64,000 nucleotides of DNA from NCBI RefSeq assembly GCF_003602095.1, contig NZ_RAHH01000016.1:1-64000 (forward strand). Direction: 5' to 3'. Origin of the DNA: Rahnella woolbedingensis. GTDB lineage: Bacteria; Pseudomonadota; Gammaproteobacteria; Enterobacterales; Enterobacteriaceae. The notes beneath the pieces were generated by a model. That model worked only from the letters and a program-made list of their open reading frames with translations. It was not told the DNA's origin and did no database searches. Positions 41,625 to 50,237 of this stretch are shown in pieces. The number at the start of each line of letters is the position of its first letter. Position 1 is the first letter of the stretch. The translations under genes and the position numbers were made by a program.

Positions 41625-42566
41625 TCACTCTGCGCGGGTGACCTGTGCGTTTTGCACGATGTTTTCCCCGGCCTTACCGGAACAAAGCGCAATACCTGCG
41701 GCAATCAGTAACGTGCTGACCAGATGAAATGCGTGCAGGGGGATATTCAGAAACAGAATACTCAGCGCACCGCCGCTCAGCGGGATCAGATGCGAGTAGA
41801 TTTCTCCCCGCGTAGCACCAATCACCTGAATGCCTTTGTTCCACAGTAAATACGAAAGCCAGGAAGGAAAAATCACCAGATAGGCTAAACCGGCCAGAAA
41901 ACTGCCATTGAGACAGGCGTGCAGTTGCTGGTGCAGGTTTGATGCAGACATGAATTCAGCAAAACTGAAAGCCAGCACCGGCAGCAAAATCAGGGCGCCG
42001 AGAGCCGCGCTGACGGCAACAAAAGCATTGCCGCCGACGCTTTTTGGCTTAGTGCGCAGGAATGCGCAATAAAGCGCCCAGCTGATGGCGGAACCCATAG
42101 TCCAGACATCACCGCGGTTAAGATTTTTCAAGGTTTCAACATGCAGCAAGTCGCCTTGCATCACCAGCCAGACCACACCGAAGGAGCTTAAAACCACGCC
42201 GGTAATATTGCGGGAGGAAATCCGTTCTTTGAAAATAAACTTATTAATCAACAGCACCAGCGCAGGCGTGGTGGATAAATAAATGGCCGCATTTAATGAC
42301 GACGTATATTGCAGACCAATGTAGAGCGTGAGGGGAAATAAGACCTGTCCGCACAGCGCCAGAAACAGAACAGTTCCTTTCGCTTTCTTCATCTCAGGCC
42401 ATTGTTTTTTCACCTGCGGGAAATAAAGCGTCAGCAACAACAGGGCGGTAAGCATCCAGCGGGCTTCGGAAAGCATAATCGGGTCGGCCTGCGTCACCAG
42501 AAAATGACCGACGACATAGTTACCCCCCCAGAAACAGGCGGCCAGCGTCAAAAATAGATAAGGCAT
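41625..42566 (-). CDS. EamA/DMT-family transporter
   Basis: A 313-residue protein with ten hydrophobic segments in two EamA repeats. The first runs from MPYLFLTLAACFWGGNYVVG to about residue 140 (ISSRNITGVVLSSFGVVWLV). The second starts at GDVWTMGSAISWALYCAFLR, each with the usual W-G/A-xx-Y/F start. Such carriers export amino acids, metabolites or drugs; the substrate is unknown. Start is ATG 42566; the TTG 12 bases upstream is the alternative. Divergent from a LysR gene with 148 bases between, so the LysR protein likely controls it (inference). Confidence 0.87.
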   Translation of the reverse strand: MPYLFLTLAACFWGGNYVVGHFLVTQADPIMLSEARWMLTALLLLTLYFPQVKKQWPEMKKAKGTVLFLALCGQVLFPLTLYIGLQYTSSLNAAIYLSTTPALVLLINKFIFKERISSRNITGVVLSSFGVVWLVMQGDLLHVETLKNLNRGDVWTMGSAISWALYCAFLRTKPKSVGGNAFVAVSAALGALILLPVLAFSFAEFMSASNLHQQLHACLNGSFLAGLAYLVIFPSWLSYLLWNKGIQVIGATRGEIYSHLIPLSGGALSILFLNIPLHAFHLVSTLLIAAGIALCSGKAGENIVQNAQVTRAE

Positions 42567-42714
42567 AAGTTTTACCAAAAAGTTGTGCCTGCTGTGATAT
42601 CGGTTTTTTGCATACCGCGATCAATATCAGGCGGGTTAAGTACGCTAAAATGGTAAAACGCCAGCCGTGGCAAATCTAATTCAAAGTTTTCATTGGAAGG
42701 TATAGTTTTAAACT

Positions 42715-43629
42715 ATGAAATTCACCCTGCGGCAACTAGAATTTTTCATTGCGTTAGCACAAACGCAACAGATATCTAAGGCAGCCTCGCGCTGTAATAT
42801 TTCTCAGTCGTCGATGACCGTCGCGATGCGTAATCTTGAAGAGGCGGTGAATAACGCGCTGTTTGTGCGCCATGCAAAAGGGGTGACCCTGACGGCGGCC
42901 GGAGAGCGTTTTCTGCATCACGCGCGCAAAATTATGAATGACAGCCAGCGCGCCATTGACGATTTGCTCTATCAGCCACAGCTGGCAACAGGCACCGTGA
43001 ATATTGGCGTGGCGAAAACCCTGTCGGCGTATTTACTGCCCGCCATCATTACTGAAGTGGAACAGCATTTTCCGCTGATGACGCTTAATTTCATTGAAGC
43101 CGATCCGGCGCAGCTTATTGCGTCTTTAAGGCAGCGGGAAACCGACTTATGTCTGCTGCTCACCTCGAATATTGCCTGTGAAAATGACCTTAAAATAGAA
43201 ACGTTTATACGCTCGCCGCGAAGGCTTTGGATTGCGCAGGGACATCCGTTGCTCAGTAAACCGGTTATCTATCTGGCCGATATCGCCGACTTGCCTTTTC
43301 TGCTGCTCGACACCGACGAATATCCCGATGTTATTCGTGAGCACTGGCATACGCGCGGGGGTCAGCCCAACGTGGCTTTTACCACCACATCATTCGAAAC
43401 CGTGCGCAGCCTGGTGGCAAAAGGCCGGGGCGTGACCATTTTGTCGGACTTGGTTTATCGCCCGTGGTCGCTGGAAGGATTGCGGGTGATGCGGCGAACG
43501 GTGGAAGACAGCATGACGTATATGGATGTGGGCGCGGTGCTTTCCGCTACGGTGGCGCTTTCGGAACCTGCGGCTGTGGTACTGGATTATTTGCGGGTCA
43601 TGATCACCCGTCATGGTGAAGATGCCTGA
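42715..43629 (+). CDS. LysR-family transcriptional regulator
   Basis: A 304-residue LysR regulator of normal length. Helix-turn-helix at residues 1-60: FTLRQLEFFIALAQTQQISK, then ISQSSMTVAMRNLE and FVRHAKGVTLTAAG. The effector domain follows (GTVNIGVAKTLSAYLLPAII, RQRETDLCLLLTSN, SLVAKGRGVTILSDL). The late block LVAKGRGVTIL suggests the CynR/OxyR-like subgroup, but the ligand is unknown. Divergent from the EamA exporter, its probable target. Ends shortly before the converging spy terminator. Confidence 0.9.
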   Translation: MKFTLRQLEFFIALAQTQQISKAASRCNISQSSMTVAMRNLEEAVNNALFVRHAKGVTLTAAGERFLHHARKIMNDSQRAIDDLLYQPQLATGTVNIGVAKTLSAYLLPAIITEVEQHFPLMTLNFIEADPAQLIASLRQRETDLCLLLTSNIACENDLKIETFIRSPRRLWIAQGHPLLSKPVIYLADIADLPFLLLDTDEYPDVIREHWHTRGGQPNVAFTTTSFETVRSLVAKGRGVTILSDLVYRPWSLEGLRVMRRTVEDSMTYMDVGAVLSATVALSEPAAVVLDYLRVMITRHGEDA

Positions 43630-43639
43630 GGACGTGAGG

Positions 43640-43668
43640 CAAAAAAAACCGGCCCGTGAGGGGCCGGT
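43640..43668 (-). terminator. spy terminator
   Basis: Perfect 8-base stem ACCGGCCC / GGGCCGGT with a 5-base loop. On the minus strand it is followed by eight T, about 20 bases after the spy stop; it may also stop the LysR transcript. Confidence 0.85.
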
Positions 43669-43689
43669 CATGCAGGTTATCAGACGATA

Positions 43690-44199
43690 TTACTGAGCCG
43701 TTGTGGTGTTGGCTTCACCTGGTTTGTGGTCACGCATCTGTTCCATTTTGGCAGAGCGTTTCTGGTAGTTCTCGTTGAACTGTTTTTTCTGCTCAGGTGT
43801 CAGCAGGTTATACATTTTGTTCTCAGCACGGGCACGTTCCAGCATACGGTCGGACTGCGCTTTGGTGATGGTATCAATCTGCGATTTCACTTTTGATTCA
43901 TCGAAGCTGTCGGATGCCACCAGGCTGTGCATCTGATCCATCTGTGCTTTCATTGCTGCGCGGTCAGGACGCGCGCCGCTGTCTTTCATGATGTCTTTCA
44001 TCTGAGTTTTCTGCTGCTCAGTCAGGTTCAGACCGGCAAACGGGTTCATGTGATGCGGGCCTTTATGGTGCATCATTTTGCCGTGTGGTGCGGTGGTGGC
44101 ATCAGTTGCCGGAGCCGCTGTGGTTTCAGCAGCAAACGCGAAAGAAGCAGAGCTCAGAGCCAAAGTTGAAGCCACAATCATTGCGGTAAGTTTGCGCAT
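43690..44199 (-). CDS. spy: Periplasmic ATP-independent chaperone Spy
   Basis: A 169-residue periplasmic protein. Start is ATG 44199 with GAGGAA upstream; longer starts would spoil the signal peptide MRKLTAMIVASTLALSSASF (cut after FAFA). The CpxP/Spy LTxxQ motifs are present: LNLTEQQKTQMKDIMKD and LLTPEQKKQFNENY. The His/Met-rich GKMMHHKGPHHMNPF near the mature start is shared with E. coli Spy (161 residues). Spy forms a cradle-shaped dimer that holds unfolded proteins under envelope stress. In E. coli it is Cpx/Bae-induced; I found no clear CpxR box here. Confidence 0.93.
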   Translation of the reverse strand: MRKLTAMIVASTLALSSASFAFAAETTAAPATDATTAPHGKMMHHKGPHHMNPFAGLNLTEQQKTQMKDIMKDSGARPDRAAMKAQMDQMHSLVASDSFDESKVKSQIDTITKAQSDRMLERARAENKMYNLLTPEQKKQFNENYQKRSAKMEQMRDHKPGEANTTTAQ

Positions 44200-44577
44200 A
44201 ATTAAATTCCTCATTGAATATTCAGGCACGTCGCCCGTTTTGTTTCGACGAAAACAAGTCTACTCAATCCAATGAATAGTAATGCGATCAAGATGTAAAA
44301 GAGTGAAAGCCAAATTGTCATTTTTCCGGCAATCATGGAGAAACTGTTTAGAAAGCGTAAGGTTGCGAGAATAGGTGTGAACGGAGGTTCAGATAAATCT
44401 GAGTAATGCGGTGTATTCACACATTAGCATGGTGAATCTTTCGCCGCCAGACCTCTCTGGTAAACATTGATTGCTGTTGATGCGTTGTTGAGTTCGAAGG
44501 TTTAAGCCAAACCAAAGGTAAATCAGGTATAATAGTTATCATTTAGTGAACACTTCCTATAACAGTGCGGATTAATT
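44200..44577. other. Intergenic between spy and the MocR gene
   Basis: Divergent promoter region. It includes a small hydrophobic ORF on the minus strand (44211-44336, 41 codons) ending at the spy ribosome-binding site, whose coding status is uncertain. On the plus strand TATAAT-like GTATAATAG lies near 44527, before the MocR gene. Confidence 0.4.
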
Positions 44578-46008
44578 ATGGTCGAATCCCGTTACGAAAT
44601 GCTGGCACGGACATTACGCAGACAAATAGACTCGCAGGTCTGGCTACCCGGTGATCGTCTGCCCTCATTGCGCGACACCTGTAAACAGTCCGGCCTGAGT
44701 CTGATGACGGTATTGCAGGCTTATCAGCTGCTGGAAAGTCAGGGTGTAATTGTCGCGCGACCGCAGTCGGGTTATTACGTGGCGGCAGGCGTCCAGCGCC
44801 CGGTTCGACATTCGCCGGATGAACGTCTTCACGCAGCCGAACAGGTGGACGTCAACGACGCCATTTTCGATATCCTCAAAGCCGGGCAAGACCCGGCCGT
44901 GGTGCCGCTCGGTTCTGCGTTTCCTGACCCGACATTATTTCCGCAACCCCGGCTGGCGCGATCGCTTGCCAGCGCCGTCCGCCGTATGTCGCCGCACAGT
45001 GCGATTGCCAATCTGCCGCCAGGTAATGAAGAGCTACGCCGCAGCATCGCACAACGTTATGCGCAAAACGGTATTGAAGTGGCACCCGATGAAATTGTGA
45101 TTACGTCGGGTGCCATGGAATCCCTCGGATTAAGTTTGCAGGCGGTCACCGAACCGGGTGACTGGGTGGCAATAGAGTCACCGGCTTTCTATGGTGTGTT
45201 GCAGGCCATTGAGCGGCGCAAATTAAAAGCTGTCGCGATCCCGACGGATGTACGTTTGGGGATGGATCCTGATGCGCTGGAAAAAGCGCTGGAAACCTAT
45301 CCGATTAAAGCCTGCTGGCTGATGTCGAGTTTTCAAAATCCACTCGGATGCAGTTTGCCGCCGGAAAATAAGGCACGGCTGGTAGCAATTTTGCAGGCGT
45401 ATAAGGTGGCGCTGATTGAGGACGACGTATACAGCGAACTTTATTTCGGCAGTGAACGCACGGTGCCGCTCAAGGCATCCGATTATCGCAATGAAATTCT
45501 GCACTGTTCGTCTTTTTCAAAATGTCTGGCGCCGGGATTTCGTGTCGGCTGGGTCGCTGCGGGCGCTTATGCCGAACGTATCCAGCGCCTGCAACTGATG
45601 AGTACTCTGTCGGCCAGTGTGCCGGTTCAGCTGGCATTAGCCGATTATTTGCAGGGCGGACAGCAGGGCGGTTACGACACGCATTTACGGCGTTTACGCC
45701 GTCAGCTCGAACAACGCCAGCTGGCAATGCGCCACGCCATTATCCGGGAATTTCCCCCACAGGTTTCCGTTTCGCAACCGGCGGGCGGATATTTTCAGTG
45801 GCTGGATCTGGGCGATAACGTGGACGCGGCACGGGTTTATCAGCGCGCGCTGGCAAAAGGCGTCAGCGTCGCGCCCGGCACTATGTTTTCCGCCGACGAG
45901 CGTTTTCGCCACTGCCTGCGTCTGAACACTTCATTCGAATGGGGGCCGCACACCGCGCGTGCGATTTCGATTCTGGCCGCGCTGGTGGCAGAAGAAATTA
46001 AAGGATGA
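44578..46008 (+). CDS. MocR-type regulator (GntR DNA-binding domain fused to aminotransferase), YdcR-like
   Basis: A 476-residue fusion. Residues 1-75 are a GntR winged helix: LARTLRRQIDSQVWLPGDRL, SLRDTCKQSGLSLMTVLQAY, then QSGYYVAAG. From about residue 110 an aminotransferase class I fold follows: NLPPGNEELRRSIAQRYAQ, ITSGAMESLGLSLQAV, the PLP-binding CSSFSKCLAPGFRVGW (catalytic Lys in SFSK) and GGYFQWLDLG. Length and wording match E. coli YdcR (about 468) better than PdxR. MocR regulators usually sense PLP with an amino-acid ligand. Its target is unknown; the sugar operon converging on it ends 9 bases away but is unlikely to be its target. Confidence 0.9.
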   Translation: MVESRYEMLARTLRRQIDSQVWLPGDRLPSLRDTCKQSGLSLMTVLQAYQLLESQGVIVARPQSGYYVAAGVQRPVRHSPDERLHAAEQVDVNDAIFDILKAGQDPAVVPLGSAFPDPTLFPQPRLARSLASAVRRMSPHSAIANLPPGNEELRRSIAQRYAQNGIEVAPDEIVITSGAMESLGLSLQAVTEPGDWVAIESPAFYGVLQAIERRKLKAVAIPTDVRLGMDPDALEKALETYPIKACWLMSSFQNPLGCSLPPENKARLVAILQAYKVALIEDDVYSELYFGSERTVPLKASDYRNEILHCSSFSKCLAPGFRVGWVAAGAYAERIQRLQLMSTLSASVPVQLALADYLQGGQQGGYDTHLRRLRRQLEQRQLAMRHAIIREFPPQVSVSQPAGGYFQWLDLGDNVDAARVYQRALAKGVSVAPGTMFSADERFRHCLRLNTSFEWGPHTARAISILAALVAEEIKG

Positions 46009-46017
46009 AAGGAGCTG

Positions 46018-46626
46018 TCAAATATCCTTCTCCCGCAATGTCTTCCCGACATTCCCGCCCGGATGCACTTTCAGCAAGCGCTGCTGATCGAAACCGTTGC
46101 GCAGCATGATGTTGCCGCACAGCGCATCGAATACCGCCAGCACCAGTACGATAGACGTGGTGGCCAGCATATTGAGCGGGTCGATTTCCCGCTGAATATG
46201 CGTTTTCACCACCAGCGTGGCGGCGCGGGCAATCGCCGAATCAAGATTTTCCGTCACGCTGATGATGGCCACGCCTTTGGCTTTCAGTGCAGGTAACAGG
46301 CGCGTCAGTTCTTCGGAATTGCCGCCGCGGGAAATCAAAATCATCAGGTCATTACTGCGCATAAAGCCTAAGTCACCGTGGGCGGCGTCGGTGGCGCTGA
46401 GATAAACCGCCGGTTGTTCGACGCAAGCCAGCATATGGGCGATTTTCCGCGCCGCGATGCCTGACGTGCCGACGCCGGTGACGGCAATCTTGCCCTTGCA
46501 TCCGGTGACCAGCGTCAGAAGCTGCTGCCAGATATCGGCATCAAGATTGCGCTGTAAAGCCAGCAATTCCTGGCTGTAGGTTTGCCAGCCCAGACACGCA
46601 AGGGAGAATTCTTCCTCTGCATTCAT
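46018..46626 (-). CDS. KpsF/GutQ-like SIS-domain sugar-phosphate isomerase
   Basis: A 202-residue protein made of one SIS domain, without the CBS domains of full-length KdsD/GutQ. Motifs: KIAVTGVGTSGIAARKIAHM (G-x-G-x-S-G), DAAHGDLGFMRSNDLMILIS (the A-H-G-D-L-G block of arabinose-5-phosphate isomerases), SRGGNSEEL and VHPGGNVGKTL. The family interconverts ribulose 5-phosphate and arabinose 5-phosphate. Here it is coupled (ATGA overlap) to an FGGY pentulose kinase, so it likely handles that kinase's product (inference). Last gene of the sugar operon. Confidence 0.87.
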   Translation of the reverse strand: MNAEEEFSLACLGWQTYSQELLALQRNLDADIWQQLLTLVTGCKGKIAVTGVGTSGIAARKIAHMLACVEQPAVYLSATDAAHGDLGFMRSNDLMILISRGGNSEELTRLLPALKAKGVAIISVTENLDSAIARAATLVVKTHIQREIDPLNMLATTSIVLVLAVFDALCGNIMLRNGFDQQRLLKVHPGGNVGKTLREKDI

Positions 46627-48263
46627 TCGGTTTCCCCCTGCATCAGGCGGCGGTATTTCATGCTGTCGTGGTACATCTCATGAAATACGCGATATTTACG
46701 GTCGTAATACTCTTTGATTTTATTGGTTTGCGGCGTGACGGTTTTACCAATGCGGCTCATCGCTGCCATCGCTTCCGGCAGCGAGTCGTATGCGCCCGCC
46801 GCAACGGTGCCCATCATGGCGCTGCCAAGTAACATCGCTTCGCTTTCTTCCGGCAATAACATGGCGCAGCCCGTGGCGTTGGAATGCTCCTGCACAAACA
46901 CCGGGTTTTTGGTGCCGCCGCCGCTTGCCATCATGGTATCGATACGGTAGCCGCTCTGATTCATGGTTTCGATAATGTGGCGGGTACCGAGCGCCAGCGC
47001 TTGAATGGTCGCCAGATAATGCAGCGCCATGTCTTCCGGCGTTCGCGAGAGTTTCAGGCCGGTCAGCGTACCGGTCAGTGTCGGGTTGGCGCGCGGCGAT
47101 CGGTTGCCGTGAAAGTAAGGCAGCATATGAATGTCTTTGGTCAGGAACGCGATATTCTCCGGTTCTCCGGCCATTTTGCGCAGAATACCGTTGAGCACTT
47201 CATAAATGGTTTTGCCGCTGTCTTTACCTTGTTTCAGCAAATCCTGATAACACGGATGCGACTGGATCACGTGGTCGATCAGCGCGCCGGTGGTAGATTG
47301 CCCGCCTTCGTTCAGCCAGTAATCCGGCAGGATCGCCGAGTAATAAGGCCCCCAGATGCCGCCGATATAGCGTGCGCTACGCGACATCGCCATATGCGCC
47401 GTGGACGTGCCACCAATCAGCGCGATGCGGTTGTCGAAATCAGCCGATTCGCCGGATGCGCCGCTGGCACCGAGAATGCCGAGGCTGCCCGCGTGAGCAT
47501 CAATAATAGAAACACTGACTGCGGTGCCGGCCATCAGGCCCATTTCGGCGGCGGCGCGCTGCGTCAGGCCATGCCCGAGCGGTTCGCCCATGGTTTTCAC
47601 TTCGCTGCCGATTTTCGCTGCATTGTTTTCCAGCAAATCTTCCAGCCCGATCTGGCGGAAATAGCTCGGATCCCAACGGTCTTCGTGGCCGATATAGGTC
47701 CATTTGCAGACGGTGGAACACAGCGAGCGCGTGGTGTCCTGCGTGGCGCGCCAGGTCAGAAAATCCGGCAGGTCGAAAAGATGACCGACGTTGTTCCAGG
47801 TGGTTGGCATATGCTGTTTCAGCCACAGCAGTTTTGGCGTCTGCATTTCCGGCGAAATAATCCCGCCGACGAATTCCAGCACGCGGTGACCGGTGGCGTT
47901 GATGCGTTCTGCCTGAGTGATGGCGCGGTGATCCATCCAGACAATAATGTTCTGCTCGCTGCGCCCGGACGGACTGACGGTCAGCGGTTTACCCTCTTTG
48001 TCCAGTACCACCAGCGAACAGGTGGCATCGAACCCGATACCTTTCACCTGGATCGGGTTGATGTCGGCCTGATTGACCGCATCTTTCACGGCGTTACAGA
48101 CGGATTGCCAGATTTCATCGGAAGACTGTTCGACGAAATCGGCTTTCGGACGGTACAACGTGATCTCACGACTGGCCTGGCCGACCATGCGGCCGGTCAT
48201 GTCGAAGACGCCCGCGCGGGCGCTGCCGGTTCCTACGTCAACTCCAATAAAATAACTCGCCAT
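46623..48263 (-). CDS. FGGY-family pentulose kinase (D-ribulokinase type)
   Basis: A 546-residue kinase, starting at ATG 48263 (MASYFIGVDVGTGSARAGVF). The FGGY N-terminal phosphate motif is GVDVGTGSARAG, then IIVWMDHRAITQAERI. The hinge region is IALIGGTSTAHMAMS, and the second signature MMASGGGTKNPVFVQEHSNA contains the usual G-G-G/S-x-x-N. Length and the DHRAIxQA block match the subfamily often called D-ribulokinase/FGGY (about 544), rather than xylulokinase or L-ribulokinase AraB. It phosphorylates an imported pentulose or pentitol-derived sugar. Upstream permease gene ends 29 bases away. Confidence 0.9.
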   Translation of the reverse strand: MASYFIGVDVGTGSARAGVFDMTGRMVGQASREITLYRPKADFVEQSSDEIWQSVCNAVKDAVNQADINPIQVKGIGFDATCSLVVLDKEGKPLTVSPSGRSEQNIIVWMDHRAITQAERINATGHRVLEFVGGIISPEMQTPKLLWLKQHMPTTWNNVGHLFDLPDFLTWRATQDTTRSLCSTVCKWTYIGHEDRWDPSYFRQIGLEDLLENNAAKIGSEVKTMGEPLGHGLTQRAAAEMGLMAGTAVSVSIIDAHAGSLGILGASGASGESADFDNRIALIGGTSTAHMAMSRSARYIGGIWGPYYSAILPDYWLNEGGQSTTGALIDHVIQSHPCYQDLLKQGKDSGKTIYEVLNGILRKMAGEPENIAFLTKDIHMLPYFHGNRSPRANPTLTGTLTGLKLSRTPEDMALHYLATIQALALGTRHIIETMNQSGYRIDTMMASGGGTKNPVFVQEHSNATGCAMLLPEESEAMLLGSAMMGTVAAGAYDSLPEAMAAMSRIGKTVTPQTNKIKEYYDRKYRVFHEMYHDSMKYRRLMQGETE

Positions 48264-48292
48264 GTTCTTTCCCTTCGGTAAAAAGCTTTCGC

Positions 48293-49246
48293 TTAAGATT
48301 TTCTGTTTTGCAGAGCGATAAACAGGATCAGGACGCCGCCCCACAGGGCCATCGTCAGATAACTGCTGACGCCCATCAGGTTCAGGCCGCTTTCCAGCAT
48401 TTGCAGGACGATCAGTGCCAGTACCAGCCCGATGACCCGCCCGAAACCGCCGTCGGGGTTAATCCCGCCGAGTACCGAGGCCAGAATAGTCACCAGCAAA
48501 TACGAGTCGCCGTAACCTGCTTTCGCCGAGTTAAATTTGGACATCATCAGCAGCGCCGCGCCCCAGCCGAGCAGGGCGGAAAGCACATACACCGCAATGG
48601 TCACTTTGTGGGTGTTAACGCCGCTAAAGCGCGTGGCCTGTTCGTTGGAACCCATCAGATACAGGCTGCGGCCAAGCGTGGTGTGTTCGAGCAACACCCA
48701 CAAAAGCAGCGCAACCAGCAGGAATAACAGCAGGGCGACCGGAATGCCGAGCAGACTGGCGTTGCTGAGATACTGAATTGCCGCCGGGAAACCGGAAATC
48801 ACCGCGCCGTTGGTCAGCAGAATATTCAGCCCGGCGATCAGCGTCATGGTACCGAGCGTCGCGAGAATCGGTGAGACGCCGATATAAGCGATCAATGCGC
48901 CGTTGAGAACGCCAATCACCACTGCCACGGCCAGACCGGCGAGCATCGCCAGCGCGAAGTATTCCGGCTGACCCGGATGCGCCACCAGAATGGCTGCCAT
49001 CGCCAGCGAACAGGCATTCGCACCGGCAATCACTGAAAGGTTAATACCGCCGGTGAGCATGGTGATGCCCATTCCCAGTGCCAGCATGCCCAGAACCGGC
49101 AGCTGCGAGGAGATCGACTGAAAATTGCCGACGCTGTAAAAACTGCCACCCAGCGTGAATGAGAACAACACGGCAACGGCGACGATGATCAGCAACTGCA
49201 AACGGATGATGCGGTCGCCGGGGAAGAATCGGGTTAAGGTCGTCAT
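48293..49246 (-). CDS. Sugar ABC transporter permease (RbsC-like), second
   Basis: A 317-residue BPD_transp_2 permease with eight to ten membrane segments. Start is ATG 49246, with GGGAA upstream; a longer form from 49279 would add only polar residues overlapping the previous gene. Motifs: LGMLALGMGITMLTGGINLS near residue 50, GLAVAVVIGVLNGALIAYIG, SPILATLGTMTLIAGL, and the coupling segment GRSLYLMGSNEQATRFSGVN. Pairs with the permease at 49248-50237. Confidence 0.92.
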   Translation of the reverse strand: MTTLTRFFPGDRIIRLQLLIIVAVAVLFSFTLGGSFYSVGNFQSISSQLPVLGMLALGMGITMLTGGINLSVIAGANACSLAMAAILVAHPGQPEYFALAMLAGLAVAVVIGVLNGALIAYIGVSPILATLGTMTLIAGLNILLTNGAVISGFPAAIQYLSNASLLGIPVALLLFLLVALLLWVLLEHTTLGRSLYLMGSNEQATRFSGVNTHKVTIAVYVLSALLGWGAALLMMSKFNSAKAGYGDSYLLVTILASVLGGINPDGGFGRVIGLVLALIVLQMLESGLNLMGVSSYLTMALWGGVLILFIALQNRKS

Positions 49247-49247
49247 G

Positions 49248-50237
49248 TCACATTCCCTTTGCCAGTTTGCGTTTTTCATTCCATGCGGTGCTGCTGATGC
49301 TGACCAGAATGATCACGCCGCTGAAAACCTGATGCCAGTAAGACGAAATACTCAGCAGCGTCAGGCCGTTTTGCAGGAAGGCCAGCAGCATGACGCCCAG
49401 AATGGTCCCGGTGAGCGAACCGCGTCCGCCGGTCATGCTGGTGCCGCCTAATACCACCGCCGCCAATACCGTCAGCTCATAGCCGAGCAGGGAATTAGGC
49501 GCAACAGACTGGGTGATTTGCGCCTGAACCACGGCCGCAATACCCGCCAGTAATCCCATAAAACCGTACACGTAAAAATGCAGACGCAGGATGTTCAGAC
49601 CGAGGCGCGACGCGGCGTCACGGTTGCTGCCCATGGCGTAAATCTGGCGTCCGACGCGGGTGCGGTTCATCAGCACGCCGGTGGCGATAATCACGCCCAG
49701 CAAACTGAGCAGCGGCAGCGTGAGGCCATAGTCGTAACCGTCGGCGGCGGTAAAGGAGAACCAGTTAATGCCGTTCATAAACCAGTCCGGGAAACCGTAC
49801 AACCAGGTGCCGTTAGTCAGATACACCAGCAAACCGTAGAACAGGTTCAGCGTAGCGATAGTGATAATAATGGCCGGAACGCGCAGCCAGTACACCAGAA
49901 AGCCGTTGACCAGTCCGAGCAGTAAACCGGTGCCCATCGACATGGCAAACGCCAGCGGAAAACTGCCGCCGTGATGAATGATGTAACTCGCCATCACGTA
50001 CTGACCGATAGACGTCACGGCCGGGAAGGAGATGTCGATACCTCCCGCGATTAGCACCACAAACAGGCCGCAGGCCAGAATGCCGAGGATGGCGTAACTG
50101 GTGGCCACGTCGGTCAGGTTGCCGAGCGTCATAAACTCATGGGTACTGACGCTCAGGCCAATCACCAGCAGCAGTACCAGTAATCCCAGCCAGAATTCGT
50201 GCTGAGAAAACAGTTTCGAGAGAGATTTTTTATCCAT
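49248..50237 (-). CDS. Sugar ABC transporter permease (RbsC-like), first
   Basis: A 329-residue permease starting at ATG 50237, with GGAGG 7 bases upstream and an 8-base overlap with the ATPase stop. Motifs: YAILGILACGLFVVLIAGGI, DISFPAVTSIGQYV, RVPAIIITIATLNLFYG and the coupling loop GRQIYAMGSNRDAASRLGLN. Forms a heterodimeric channel with its neighbour, the arrangement of LsrCD- and RhaPQ-type systems rather than the RbsC homodimer. Confidence 0.92.
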   Translation of the reverse strand: MDKKSLSKLFSQHEFWLGLLVLLLVIGLSVSTHEFMTLGNLTDVATSYAILGILACGLFVVLIAGGIDISFPAVTSIGQYVMASYIIHHGGSFPLAFAMSMGTGLLLGLVNGFLVYWLRVPAIIITIATLNLFYGLLVYLTNGTWLYGFPDWFMNGINWFSFTAADGYDYGLTLPLLSLLGVIIATGVLMNRTRVGRQIYAMGSNRDAASRLGLNILRLHFYVYGFMGLLAGIAAVVQAQITQSVAPNSLLGYELTVLAAVVLGGTSMTGGRGSLTGTILGVMLLAFLQNGLTLLSISSYWHQVFSGVIILVSISSTAWNEKRKLAKGM

